Source of the DNA: Fimbriimonadales bacterium
GTDB lineage: Bacteria > Armatimonadota > Fimbriimonadia > Fimbriimonadales > ATM1
Length of the DNA stretch: 64,000 bases
Direction: 5' to 3'
NCBI GenBank assembly: GCA_026129745.1
Contig: JAHCHL010000003.1
Location: 62,001-126,000, forward strand
Shown: positions 36,578-44,248 of the stretch, in pieces
Layout of the letters: each line of letters starts with the position of its first letter
Numbering within the stretch: the stretch's first letter is position 1
Program-made: the position numbers and the translations under genes
The notes under the pieces: generated by a model
Database searches by the model: none
Told to the model about the DNA's origin: nothing
What the model saw: the letters and a program-made list of their open reading frames with translations, nothing else

Positions 36578-36955
36578 CTAACCGCGAAACGAATCGTGCC
36601 CAACGACCTTCGGCAGGATCAAAGCGACGATGACGACCAGCGAGCCCGCTCCGAGCGCGAACGACCAAGCGATCGGGCCGCCGAAGAATCGTGACATCGC
36701 ACCGAAAATCGCCGCCCCTTCCGCAAGTCCGAGTAGCACGATGACCCTCGACAGAAAAGCCTGTTGCGAAACAGTCCGGCCGGATAGCAGCAGCGGAGTC
36801 GCGACAAAGCAAGCGAGCAAAAAGGCCGCGCCAATTACCAGCATGTGATTGGAAGAATCGATCGGCTCTCGATCAGGAAGAGTCGTCGCAAAGACGGTAG
36901 TGATGACCACAAAGATGGCAAACGAAAAAACGATGAATACGCCGGACTGCTTCAT
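36578..36955 (-). CDS. Small four-helix membrane protein of unknown function
   Basis: 125 residues with four predicted membrane segments: FIVFSFAIFVVITTVFATTL, HMLVIGAAFLLACFVATPLLL, AFLSRVIVLLGLAEGAAIFGAM and AWSFALGAGSLVVIVALILP. The GLAEGAAIFG part is faintly like the glutamate-bearing helix of ATP synthase c subunits, but there is no other support for that. Start ATG at 36955. It lies between mod and the TlpA-like gene on the same strand, 58 bases after the latter's end region. Family not recognised. Confidence 0.65.
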   Translation of the reverse strand: MKQSGVFIVFSFAIFVVITTVFATTLPDREPIDSSNHMLVIGAAFLLACFVATPLLLSGRTVSQQAFLSRVIVLLGLAEGAAIFGAMSRFFGGPIAWSFALGAGSLVVIVALILPKVVGHDSFRG

Positions 36956-37013
36956 CGAGTGACCATGCGAAGTCTTTTTCCGATCGGCTTCGTGATTGCC
37001 CGATTAGCCGAGG

Positions 37014-38123
37014 CTACCGAGCGCCGCGTTTCTTATAAGTCTCGACGCGTCTTGCCAAAAAATCGCGAATGTTTCGATATCCTTCGGGAACTTCCTGACC
37101 CGATTCGACCATCGCACGGATATCTTTGTCGACCAACTCGACAGCGTGTTCGCCGATGACGATCGCTTCGACGTAGTTGCCGTTTCGATAGTGCGCCATC
37201 GCCAAAATGTCGAGCGTGAAGAACTGATCGGTTCCGGCAGAATCTGCAAACCGCCGCGTGGCTTCTAAAGCAAGCGAATAATCCATCTTTGGATCGTCGC
37301 GCTCCAAAATGCCCGTCGCAACAGATAGCAAGAAGTCGTTGTCGTCTCGAAGCTCTCCTTTGATATAACTGCGCGCAACGTCCATCGCTTTCTCTGGGTG
37401 CTTCAAAAGCAGTGCCTGAAACTTCAAAACGGCGAAGTGGCTCAAAAGCGCAGGCTTTTCTTCAATGTGCTTGTCGATTCTTGCAGCGAATTCGAGCGAC
37501 TTCTGCTCATCAACGCTGACAGTCTCTAATTCGCTGTAAAGGGAATTCAAAAGATCGTTGACTTCGCGCTCTGCTTGCGCGTGCTTTTTGGCGGTCTCGA
37601 GATCCCATGTGCCGGCAATAACCTTTTCGAGAACGCCATCCAGATTCATCGGATGTCCAATCCAAACGATGATCCCATCGCCGTTGACGACGAATGCCGC
37701 CGGAATTCCGTTCTGACCTGCCGCCTCCATCCAAGTCTTCGCCATTTCGCCCGCAGGACCGTCGATGCCAACGACGTAATCCATCTTGGATCCCATCTTC
37801 TCGACAAACGCCTTGACGGTTGCAAAGTAAGAGTTGTCAGTCGCATCAGGATCCTCCCAAACGTTGACCCCGATAATCGTCACCGACTCCGCATACTTCT
37901 TCGCAAGCTCCGTCAAGTGCGGAATCCCTTCGACGCATGGCCCGCACCAGCTCGCCCAAAACTCGACAACATAAACTCGACCCTTCTGAAGCGCTGGAAC
38001 GGGCTGACCCTTGACCCACTCTGCCACCTTCATCGGCGGCGCCTTATCGCCAACCTTCAGGTCGCCCGATACACCCGCAACGAAAGCCGCAAAAATCAGC
38101 AGAACGGCAGCAAGCTTCTTCAT
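37014..38123 (-). CDS. TlpA/ResA-like exported thioredoxin with C-terminal helical repeat region
   Basis: 369 residues from the ATG at 38123, which gives a signal peptide (KKLAAVLLIFAAFVAGVSG). A thioredoxin domain covers about 20-165 with the redox motif ASWCGPCVEGIPHL and a cis-Pro region IPAAFVV. The remaining half is helical, like TPR repeats (ALLSHFAVLKFQALLLKHPEKAM, LDILAMAHYRNGNYVEAIVIG). TlpA-like proteins reduce disulfides outside the cytoplasm, for example during cytochrome maturation. The open frame continues to 38195 into a terminator, so that start is rejected. Confidence 0.88.
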   Translation of the reverse strand: MKKLAAVLLIFAAFVAGVSGDLKVGDKAPPMKVAEWVKGQPVPALQKGRVYVVEFWASWCGPCVEGIPHLTELAKKYAESVTIIGVNVWEDPDATDNSYFATVKAFVEKMGSKMDYVVGIDGPAGEMAKTWMEAAGQNGIPAAFVVNGDGIIVWIGHPMNLDGVLEKVIAGTWDLETAKKHAQAEREVNDLLNSLYSELETVSVDEQKSLEFAARIDKHIEEKPALLSHFAVLKFQALLLKHPEKAMDVARSYIKGELRDDNDFLLSVATGILERDDPKMDYSLALEATRRFADSAGTDQFFTLDILAMAHYRNGNYVEAIVIGEHAVELVDKDIRAMVESGQEVPEGYRNIRDFLARRVETYKKRGAR

Positions 38124-38160
38124 ATCAGAGAGTCTACCGACTATGGACCGCAAAAGCCCG

Positions 38161-38192
38161 AAGGCCGCTCCCGGTGGCCTGGGAGCGGCCTT
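38161..38192 (-). terminator. Terminator after the FlgM-like gene
   Basis: Perfect 12-base stem AAGGCCGCTCCC / GGGAGCGGCCTT with an 8-base loop. On the minus strand it follows the FlgM-like stop by 28 bases and is followed by a short T run in GGGCTTTTG. It separates that gene from the TlpA-like gene. Confidence 0.8.
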
Positions 38193-38220
38193 CAATTCTT
38201 GCGCACGTTCGGTAGGAGGG

Positions 38221-38499
38221 TTAGCGAAGCTTGTCGGCGATTGCTCGCCGCACCATCGCTTCCACGATCTCTTCGGAGCTTGGGTTGTATTCCCCGCGCT
38301 CGACTCTTGCTTTCAGCTCCGCCACCAGTTCGGCGCGGACTTCCGGCATCTTCATGACCTCATCGACAACTTCCCTGATCAGCTTCGCGTCTGCGGGTGC
38401 CGCCAGATCCTTGTCGAAAAGGGTTTCCGTCTTCAGCTCGGCAGGCTTGAGCTTGGTCTGCTCAATAACCTTTCGAACCTGTTCCATCGATACTTTCAT
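38221..38499 (-). CDS. flgM: FlgM-like anti-sigma-28 factor
   Basis: 92 residues. The C-terminal half follows the FlgM pattern: EVRAELVAELKARVERGEYNPSSEEIVEAMVRRAI, that is R..(V).(E)LK..I..G.Y and an amphipathic helix. The N-terminus is charged and probably disordered. FlgM binds the flagellar sigma factor FliA until it is exported. No flagellar gene is in the window. It is preceded by a c-di-GMP-type riboswitch (38543-38613), which links a motility switch to the second messenger. Followed by its own terminator. Confidence in family is moderate because FlgM is short and variable. Confidence 0.65.
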   Translation of the reverse strand: MKVSMEQVRKVIEQTKLKPAELKTETLFDKDLAAPADAKLIREVVDEVMKMPEVRAELVAELKARVERGEYNPSSEEIVEAMVRRAIADKLR

Positions 38500-38542
38500 T
38501 TCTGCTGTCCATCCTTCGGCTCTGCGTCGAGCCCGATTTCAA

Positions 38543-38613
38543 GACAGGCAACCCGGCTTGCCTCACGGCCCGTGGCTTTGCGCTCCCCGCACGGGGGATT
38601 GCCCTTTTCTGTC
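38543..38613 (-). promoter_or_regulatory. Cyclic di-GMP (GEMM-I) riboswitch upstream of the FlgM-like gene
   Basis: Read on the minus strand, the leader contains the GEMM-I landmarks in order: AAAGGGCAATCC, a GC hairpin, GGGAGCGCAAAGCCACGGGC, GAGGCAAGCCGGGTTGCC, enclosed by a closing pair GACA/TGTC. The G in AGGGCAA at the position used for base contact suggests c-di-GMP rather than cGAMP. The aptamer ends 44 bases before the ATG. No terminator-like T run lies between, so control could be at translation initiation. Confidence 0.8.
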
Positions 38614-38704
38614 GTTCGGCCTATGGCCTCTGGTCTGATTGTCGGCAGCATTCTTGGCTTCATTAGCCCCAAATTCAAATCCTAGCAAATTTCTCGCCAA
38701 TAAG

Positions 38705-38798
38705 TGGCGGGACCGTGTGGGAATCGAACCCACCTGGCGCCTTGCGACGCCACACTGGTTTTGAAGACCAGAGGAGACACCAGCCCCCAGCCGGCCCC
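38705..38798 (-). tRNA. selC: tRNA-Sec (TCA anticodon)
   Basis: 94-base tRNA on the minus strand. The anticodon stem CTGGT/ACCAG encloses CTTCAAA (anticodon TCA, reads UGA). The long acceptor GGGGCCGG/ACGGTCCC, a D arm GGGGGCTGGTGTCTCC, a long variable stem TGGCG/CGCCA, T arm GTGGGTTCGATTCCCAC and encoded G-CCA are typical of bacterial SelC. No selA, selB, selD or selenoprotein is evident in the window. Confidence 0.95.
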
Positions 38799-38881
38799 AC
38801 GATGAAAAAGCCTACCCCCTCCAATCTCCGTCCGGTAAACTCCCATTGAGGGCCACAAGGCCCACTCGCGGAGGATAGCGA

Positions 38882-39121
38882 TTGACCGAAGTTGTAATGA
38901 CCATCTCAGCCGACTCGAACCAAGTTAAGGAGCCGTGGATTTGGCGGCTAAGCCGAGACTTCAACATAAAAGTCAACATCCTAAAAGCGAACGTCGACAC
39001 CGATTTCGGCTGGATGCAGATATCGCTCGAAGGGCCGCTCGAAGAAGTCCAGCGAGCCACCGCATGGCTCCACACGACGGGTATGCACGTTGATCCTCTG
39101 CAGCGTTCGGTCGGCGCGTGA
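38882..39121 (+). CDS. NIL-domain protein
   Basis: 79 residues that consist of one NIL domain, a small ferredoxin-like fold best known from the C-terminus of methionine ABC transporter ATPases where it senses methionine. Pattern: NQVKEPWIWRLSRDFNIKVNILKA, then FGWMQISLEGPLEEVQRATAWL. The start is TTG at 38882 with a GGAGG ribosome site 8 bases ahead. First gene of a six-gene operon; it overlaps the next by 4 bases. The Cys/Met PLP enzyme two genes on makes a link to sulfur amino acids plausible. Confidence 0.8.
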   Translation: MTEVVMTISADSNQVKEPWIWRLSRDFNIKVNILKANVDTDFGWMQISLEGPLEEVQRATAWLHTTGMHVDPLQRSVGA

Positions 39122-40014
39122 ACGGATTCGCACCAGAAATCCCTGAAGACTTCGACGCCTTTTGGCGAGAAGCATTCGATCAAGCTTGCGCCTCTCCCCT
39201 GGACTTCGCACGTAGCAAGCAAACGCAAATCTCACAAGAAGGTTTCGAGATCCAACTGATCTCCTTTCGCGGAATCGAAGGCAATCGACTGAACGGTTGG
39301 ATCGCTTTGCCGGTCGGCCGCATTGGCAAAGCGCGTTGTTTCGTCTGGATTCCTCCTTATGGAAGAGAAAGCAACTTGCCGAACGCTTATACGACGCGGA
39401 CAGACTTCGTCAGTTTGTCATTCAACTTCTTCGGCTACGAAGCATTTCATCAAGAGGCGTATCAACCGCATCGCGGTTACTTTGCCGAAGGAATCCTCGA
39501 CCCGAGCACTTGCATCTTCAAGAAGATGGCCCAGAACGTCTTCATCGCGATTCGAGTCCTGAGATCGCAGCTTGAAGCCGACGAAGACCGCCTGGCCGTT
39601 TGTGGGATGTCTCAAGGTGCAGGAATGGCGATTTGGGCAGGAGCGCATTCGCCCCATGTGAAATGCGTTTGCGCGGATATGCCGTTTCTTTGCGGAATGC
39701 AAGAGACATTCTCCAATGCAGTCTATCGATACCCGCTAAAGGAAGTTACGGATTTTGCAGAGACGGTGCCGTTGGGCATGGAGCGAGTGCTGTATACGCT
39801 CGCTTACTTCGACACCGTCAACCAAGCAACTCGCGTCAAAGTTCCGACTCAAGTGAGTTACGGCCTAAAAGATCCGGCATGCAAACCTGCCAACGTCAAA
39901 GCGGCCTACGAAGCAATTCCATCGAAGAAGAAACTTATTGAATACCAAGGCGGTCACGACTGGGATCCGGGAATGGTCGAAATGAACCGTAATTTCATGT
40001 TGGAGAACTTGTAA
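39118..40014 (+). CDS. Acetyl xylan esterase / cephalosporin-C deacetylase-like hydrolase
   Basis: 298 residues, start GTG at 39118 overlapping the NIL gene. Alpha/beta hydrolase of the AXE1 family: FDAFWREAFDQA at the N-terminus, GYFAEGILDP, the nucleophile motif VCGMSQGAGMAIW, Asp in YGLKDPACKP and His in YQGGHDW. These enzymes remove acetyl groups from sugars or antibiotics; the substrate here is unknown. No signal peptide, so it acts in the cytoplasm. Overlaps the next gene by one base (TAATG). Confidence 0.85.
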   Translation: MNGFAPEIPEDFDAFWREAFDQACASPLDFARSKQTQISQEGFEIQLISFRGIEGNRLNGWIALPVGRIGKARCFVWIPPYGRESNLPNAYTTRTDFVSLSFNFFGYEAFHQEAYQPHRGYFAEGILDPSTCIFKKMAQNVFIAIRVLRSQLEADEDRLAVCGMSQGAGMAIWAGAHSPHVKCVCADMPFLCGMQETFSNAVYRYPLKEVTDFAETVPLGMERVLYTLAYFDTVNQATRVKVPTQVSYGLKDPACKPANVKAAYEAIPSKKKLIEYQGGHDWDPGMVEMNRNFMLENL

Positions 40015-41165
40015 TGAACGAAGAGAACTGGTCCTTCGAAACGATTTGTCAGCATCTTGGCGAAAAGTATGAATACGAAGGAGCTGTCGTTCCACCCATC
40101 TTTCAAAACTCACTATTCGTGTTCGATGATGCAGCCAGCTTCGTCGATCGCACAAAAGACAGGCGAGTCTTCGATTACACGCGAATCAACAATCCAACTA
40201 CCGATATCGCCGAAAAGAAACTCGCTGCCCTTGAAAAGACTGAACAATGCAGACTCTTTTCGAGCGGAATGGCCGCCATATCGGCTGCAATCTTATCGTG
40301 CGTGAAAACGGGTTCTCACGTCGTTTGCACTGAGGCTGCTTATGGCCCGACTTTGCAGTTCTTTCGTGAATACTTGCCGAAATTCGGAGTCGAAACGAGC
40401 TTCGTAGATGGGCGCGACACGAATGCGGTGCGAAATGCGATCCGCGATACGACCTCTCTCATCTTTCTTGAATCACCCGGGTCATTCTACTTTCACATCC
40501 AGGACATCGAAGCGATCGCAAACATAGCGAAAGAAAGAGGCATAGCGACCATCATCGACAACTCCAACGCGTCGCCGTACTTCCAGAATCCCGCAGAACT
40601 CGGAATCGATCTGATCGCACATACTGCAACCAAATATCTTGGCGGGCATAGCGACATCGTGATGGGAGCGGTGTGCGGAAGTGCAGAGCGTATGTCGCGA
40701 ATCGTCGAGAACGAGGGAGCGCTTTTCGGCGGCAATGCTGATCCATTTGCAAGTTGGCTACTGATCCGTTCGCTCCGAACGCTTGCGATCAGAATGGAGC
40801 GTGCGCAGCAAAGCGCAATGAAAATAGCTGCATTTCTCAATGCTCACAATTCCGTGGCTCATGTCTATTATCCAGGCCTGCCCAGTCATCCTGGACATGA
40901 ATTAGTCAAGAAGCAAATGCGCGGCACGAGCGGAATGATCTCCTTCGAGCCGACGTTCCAAACTCAGCAAAAGGTATTCCAGTTTTGTGAAGGCCTGAGA
41001 TTGTTCCAAATCGGCGTAAGCTGGGGAGGACATGAAAGTCTTGCGATTCCGCTGTGTGATCCCAATCGGGACAGCAAGTGGTTCGTTCGCATGTCAGTTG
41101 GCCTCGAGAACGTCGACGATCTGCTCGATGACTTGGATCGAGAGCTCAAACGAGCATCCGCTTGA
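40014..41165 (+). CDS. Cys/Met metabolism PLP-dependent enzyme (cystathionine synthase/lyase family)
   Basis: 383 residues. Fold type I PLP enzyme with the family blocks: ETICQHLGEKYEYEGAVVPP, YTRINNPTTDIAEKKLAALE, FSSGMAAISAAIL for cofactor phosphate, and the PLP lysine in HTATKYLGGHSDIVMG. The C-terminus FVRMSVGLENVDDLLDDL is conserved. Members are cystathionine gamma-synthases, beta- and gamma-lyases and O-acylhomoserine sulfhydrylases; I cannot separate these by eye. The NIL protein in the operon favours a methionine-related role. Confidence 0.88.
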   Translation: MNEENWSFETICQHLGEKYEYEGAVVPPIFQNSLFVFDDAASFVDRTKDRRVFDYTRINNPTTDIAEKKLAALEKTEQCRLFSSGMAAISAAILSCVKTGSHVVCTEAAYGPTLQFFREYLPKFGVETSFVDGRDTNAVRNAIRDTTSLIFLESPGSFYFHIQDIEAIANIAKERGIATIIDNSNASPYFQNPAELGIDLIAHTATKYLGGHSDIVMGAVCGSAERMSRIVENEGALFGGNADPFASWLLIRSLRTLAIRMERAQQSAMKIAAFLNAHNSVAHVYYPGLPSHPGHELVKKQMRGTSGMISFEPTFQTQQKVFQFCEGLRLFQIGVSWGGHESLAIPLCDPNRDSKWFVRMSVGLENVDDLLDDLDRELKRASA

Positions 41166-41182
41166 TGCGTTAGAATGGCGGT

Positions 41183-42430
41183 ATGAGTTTTGAGAGGAGA
41201 TTCGACTACTTGCTGCTGGGCGGCGGCACCAGTTGCGGTTACTGCGCCGCAGCCATTCGCGACATCGACAAGAACAGAACAATCGCAATCGTAAGCGCCG
41301 ACTCGGAACCGCCTTATGACAGACCGCCGTTCTCGAAAGGCTTCCTGAAGAACGATGCGATGAGCCCGGACGACGCTCACTGCAAAGACGAATCGTTCTA
41401 TCCGGAAAACAACATAGAACTGTTCTTGCAAACGCCTATCGCATCTGTTCATCGCGGCAGCAAAAAGGTAGTCGCGGCGAACGGAGACGAGTTCGCCTAC
41501 GGAAAGCTCCTTTACGCACTCGGCGCAGAACCCATTCCACTCTCGATACCAGGGGGGGAGCATGCGCAGTTGTTGCGAACGGCCAGCGACGGGCTTGCCA
41601 TTCGAGAGCGGGCGAAGAGCTCGAAGAAAATTTGTGTCGTCGGTGGAGGTTGGATCGGAGCCGAAGTCGCTGCCACTTTGCAATCGATGGGAATCGCAGT
41701 GACGCTAATCGAAAAGATGCCCGACTTGTGGCCGAACGTTCCATCTCGCGCATCGGCATCAGCGGTGAAGAGGGAGTTGGAGAAAAACGGTGTTGAAGTG
41801 ATTGTCGGCAATCAAGTCGCCGCGATCGATTCGAAGAGCGTCCGACTCGAGAATGGCAACGTCATCGACTGCGATTTCGTGATAGCCGGAATTGGCGATA
41901 CGCCAAGGACGCACATTGCGCGGGAGGCGGGCCTCGATGTCGGAGCCAGAGGGATCCGAGCCAACTCGAACCTGGTGACGAGCGATCAGAGTATATGGAC
42001 TTCTGGAGACGTGTGCGAGGCGGAAGACATTTACCTGGGCAAGCACTACCAAGCCGAACACCACTTGCATGCAAAAGCGACAGGCGCCCATGCAGGCAAA
42101 GGAATGGCTGGCGAGCCTGCTCCATTCGACGGCGTTCCCTACTTCTTTAGCGATGTCGGAGAACTCTCCTACATCCAACGCGGCTATCCCGAACACGCAA
42201 AAGAATCATTCGTGCTGGGCGACCCGGAAAGTCCGGTTTTGACGGAAGTGTTCCTATTCCAAGACGGCAGATTCGCTGGAGGAAGCGACATTCGAAGAGA
42301 CTACAAGCAGCAAGACCCGATCAGCGATCTTTTCGAGGCGCTCATCAAAGCGAGGACGAACATTGGCGCGCTTCGCGACAGACTGCAATCGCCTTCGTTC
42401 GACGTCCTGGAACTGAAGTCGCTCCTATAG
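41183..42430 (+). CDS. FAD-dependent pyridine nucleotide-disulfide oxidoreductase (ferredoxin reductase-like)
   Basis: 415 residues. FAD-binding start YLLLGGGTSCGYCAAAIR, PPYDRPPFSKGFL typical of rubredoxin/ferredoxin reductases and AIF, an NAD(P)-binding GGGWIGAEVAATLQ at about 153-166, and the second FAD motif SIWTSGDVCEA. The C-terminal domain resembles the AIF-type reductase domain. It probably passes electrons from NAD(P)H to an iron-sulfur partner that is not in the window. Starts 17 bases after the PLP enzyme gene. Confidence 0.86.
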   Translation: MSFERRFDYLLLGGGTSCGYCAAAIRDIDKNRTIAIVSADSEPPYDRPPFSKGFLKNDAMSPDDAHCKDESFYPENNIELFLQTPIASVHRGSKKVVAANGDEFAYGKLLYALGAEPIPLSIPGGEHAQLLRTASDGLAIRERAKSSKKICVVGGGWIGAEVAATLQSMGIAVTLIEKMPDLWPNVPSRASASAVKRELEKNGVEVIVGNQVAAIDSKSVRLENGNVIDCDFVIAGIGDTPRTHIAREAGLDVGARGIRANSNLVTSDQSIWTSGDVCEAEDIYLGKHYQAEHHLHAKATGAHAGKGMAGEPAPFDGVPYFFSDVGELSYIQRGYPEHAKESFVLGDPESPVLTEVFLFQDGRFAGGSDIRRDYKQQDPISDLFEALIKARTNIGALRDRLQSPSFDVLELKSLL

Positions 42431-42451
42431 GGATCGGTACAATGCGCGCGC

Positions 42452-43120
42452 ATGCCTGACACGAAACGTGCCCTGATCGTTTGGGGCGGATGGGACGGCC
42501 ACCAGCCTGAGTTAGTCGCTGAACTGTTTGCCGAACTCCTGAATGAAGCCGGTTGGATCACCGATGTGCACGACTCGCTCGATGCATTTCGCGACGTCGA
42601 ACACCTAAAGACACTCGATTTGATTATTCCGATTTGGACGATGGGAAAGATTGAAAGCGAACAGTTGAACCCCGTCCTCACTGCCGTCGAATCAGGAGTC
42701 GGACTTGCAGGGTGCCACGGAGGAATGTGCGACAGCTTTCGAGATTGCACAGAATGGCAGTTTATGACCGGCGGCCAATGGGTCGCGCATCCCGGAAACG
42801 ACGGCGTTCGATACACCGTGAACATCAAAGAGCCCAATCACGAAGTTACCAACGACATCGCCGACTTTGAAGTGGAAAGCGAACAGTATTATATGCACGT
42901 CGACCCTGCGGTCCAAGTCCTGGCAACGACGCGATTCCCAACAAATGGCGTTGCAGGTCCGCACGTGCCGAATGGAATCGTTGACATGCCTGTCATCTGG
43001 ACAAAGCATTGGGGAAAAGGAAGAGTCTTTTATTGCTCGCTTGGACACCAGAGAAATGTGATAGAAGCAGAACCCGTGCGCACAATCATGAAGCGAGGAT
43101 TCTTGTGGGCGGCGAAATAG
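42452..43120 (+). CDS. ThuA-like (trehalose utilisation) domain protein
   Basis: 222 residues with the ThuA pattern: RALIVWGGWDGHQPELVAELF at the N-terminus, LAGCHGGMCDSFRD in the middle and KGRVFYCSLGHQRNVIE near the end. ThuA proteins have a glutamine-amidotransferase-like fold and are tied to oxidation of trehalose and related disaccharides, without the usual catalytic Cys. It lies 21 bases after the oxidoreductase and 1 base before tdh, so the operon may handle a sugar derivative as well as an amino acid. Confidence 0.85.
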   Translation: MPDTKRALIVWGGWDGHQPELVAELFAELLNEAGWITDVHDSLDAFRDVEHLKTLDLIIPIWTMGKIESEQLNPVLTAVESGVGLAGCHGGMCDSFRDCTEWQFMTGGQWVAHPGNDGVRYTVNIKEPNHEVTNDIADFEVESEQYYMHVDPAVQVLATTRFPTNGVAGPHVPNGIVDMPVIWTKHWGKGRVFYCSLGHQRNVIEAEPVRTIMKRGFLWAAK

Positions 43121-43121
43121 A

Positions 43122-44171
43122 TTGAAAGCAATAGCGAAAGTTCGCCCCGAACCCGGTGCCGATTTCATCGACGTACAAGAGCCGACGCTCAAGCCCGGAC
43201 ACATCAAAATGCGCGTCTGCTACGGCAGCGTTTGTGGAACCGACCTGCACATCTACGCATGGGATCCATGGGCCGCGAGCAGGATCCTCCCGCCGCGAAT
43301 CATCGGCCATGAGTTCAGCGGCATCGTCGAAGAAGTTGCCGACGACGTTACGGAGCTGAAGCCTGGCGATACCGTTGCAAGCGAGTCACACATCGTTTGC
43401 GGTCAATGCAAACAATGCCGGAACGGACAAGGCCATGTCTGCGTGAATACGAAGATTCTCGGCGTCGATGTCGATGGAGGGTTTGCTCCCGTCGCCGTCA
43501 TCCCATGGCAAAACGCCCGCAAAACGCCGCCATCGGTTCCTTTGGACGTCGCGTGCGTCCAAGACCCGCTTGGCAACGCTGTCCATACCGCAATGGCGGG
43601 ACCGGTCACTGGACAAGACATCTTGATCACCGGCATGGGCCCTATCGGACTTTTTGCGGTCGGAGTCTGCAAGGCGCTGGGCGCGAATTCAGTCGTCGTC
43701 ACCGAAGTCAGCCCGTACAGGCTCCAGCTCGCCGAGCGCATGGGAGCGGACCTCATCATCGATCCGTCCAAGGAAGACCCGGTCCAACTGCTCGCGAACA
43801 GGTACCCGGAAGGAATCGATGGCACGCTGGAGATGTCAGGCCATCCAAGCGCCCTCTCCCTCGCCGTTGCAGCGACCCGCCCAGGGGGAAGAGTTAGCCT
43901 GCTCGGCCTGTTCCCGGAGAGACAGATGGCCGTGCCGTTGAACGACGCCATTTTCAAGGGATTGGACATCCAGTGCATCGTAGGCAGACGGATCTGGGAA
44001 ACCTGGGACCAGATGTCGGATTTGCTCGCAGGAGGGAAGCTCGACATCCTGCCCGTACTAACTCACAGATTCCATTACAGCGAGTTCAGTCAAGCCATGG
44101 AGGCGATGGCCCAGGGCAAAACGGGCAAAGTCGTTTTCGAAATCGCTCCTAATGCAGCAAACTATCAATAG
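43122..44171 (+). CDS. tdh: L-threonine 3-dehydrogenase-like zinc alcohol dehydrogenase
   Basis: 349 residues, start TTG at 43122, one base after the ThuA stop. Medium-chain zinc dehydrogenase: CGTDLHIYAWDPWA (a Tdh-type block), GHEFSGIVEEV, four structural-zinc cysteines in CGQCKQCRNGQGHVC, and the NAD motif ITGMGPIGLFAVGVCKALGA. Tdh oxidises threonine to 2-amino-3-ketobutyrate. A sorbitol/galactitol-type dehydrogenase is the alternative, which would suit the sugar-like neighbours. Last gene of the operon. Confidence 0.82.
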   Translation: MKAIAKVRPEPGADFIDVQEPTLKPGHIKMRVCYGSVCGTDLHIYAWDPWAASRILPPRIIGHEFSGIVEEVADDVTELKPGDTVASESHIVCGQCKQCRNGQGHVCVNTKILGVDVDGGFAPVAVIPWQNARKTPPSVPLDVACVQDPLGNAVHTAMAGPVTGQDILITGMGPIGLFAVGVCKALGANSVVVTEVSPYRLQLAERMGADLIIDPSKEDPVQLLANRYPEGIDGTLEMSGHPSALSLAVAATRPGGRVSLLGLFPERQMAVPLNDAIFKGLDIQCIVGRRIWETWDQMSDLLAGGKLDILPVLTHRFHYSEFSQAMEAMAQGKTGKVVFEIAPNAANYQ

Positions 44172-44185
44172 TGTTGCAAATTGTG

Positions 44186-44237
44186 TATAATAGCCTTTGA
44201 TCTATAGCAATAGAACTGCAATAGCAGTTCACGGAGG
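44186..44237 (+). promoter_or_regulatory. Promoter, palindrome and ribosome site of the zinc-type operon
   Basis: A consensus TATAAT lies at 44186-44191. About 22 bases on is a perfect inverted repeat, GAACTGCAATAGCAGTTC (44213-44230), then GGAGG at 44233-44237. The palindrome could be an operator for a metal-responsive repressor such as Zur or a 7-base-pair mRNA hairpin next to the ribosome site. Confidence 0.5.
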
Positions 44238-44248
44238 ACTCAGAGGCA

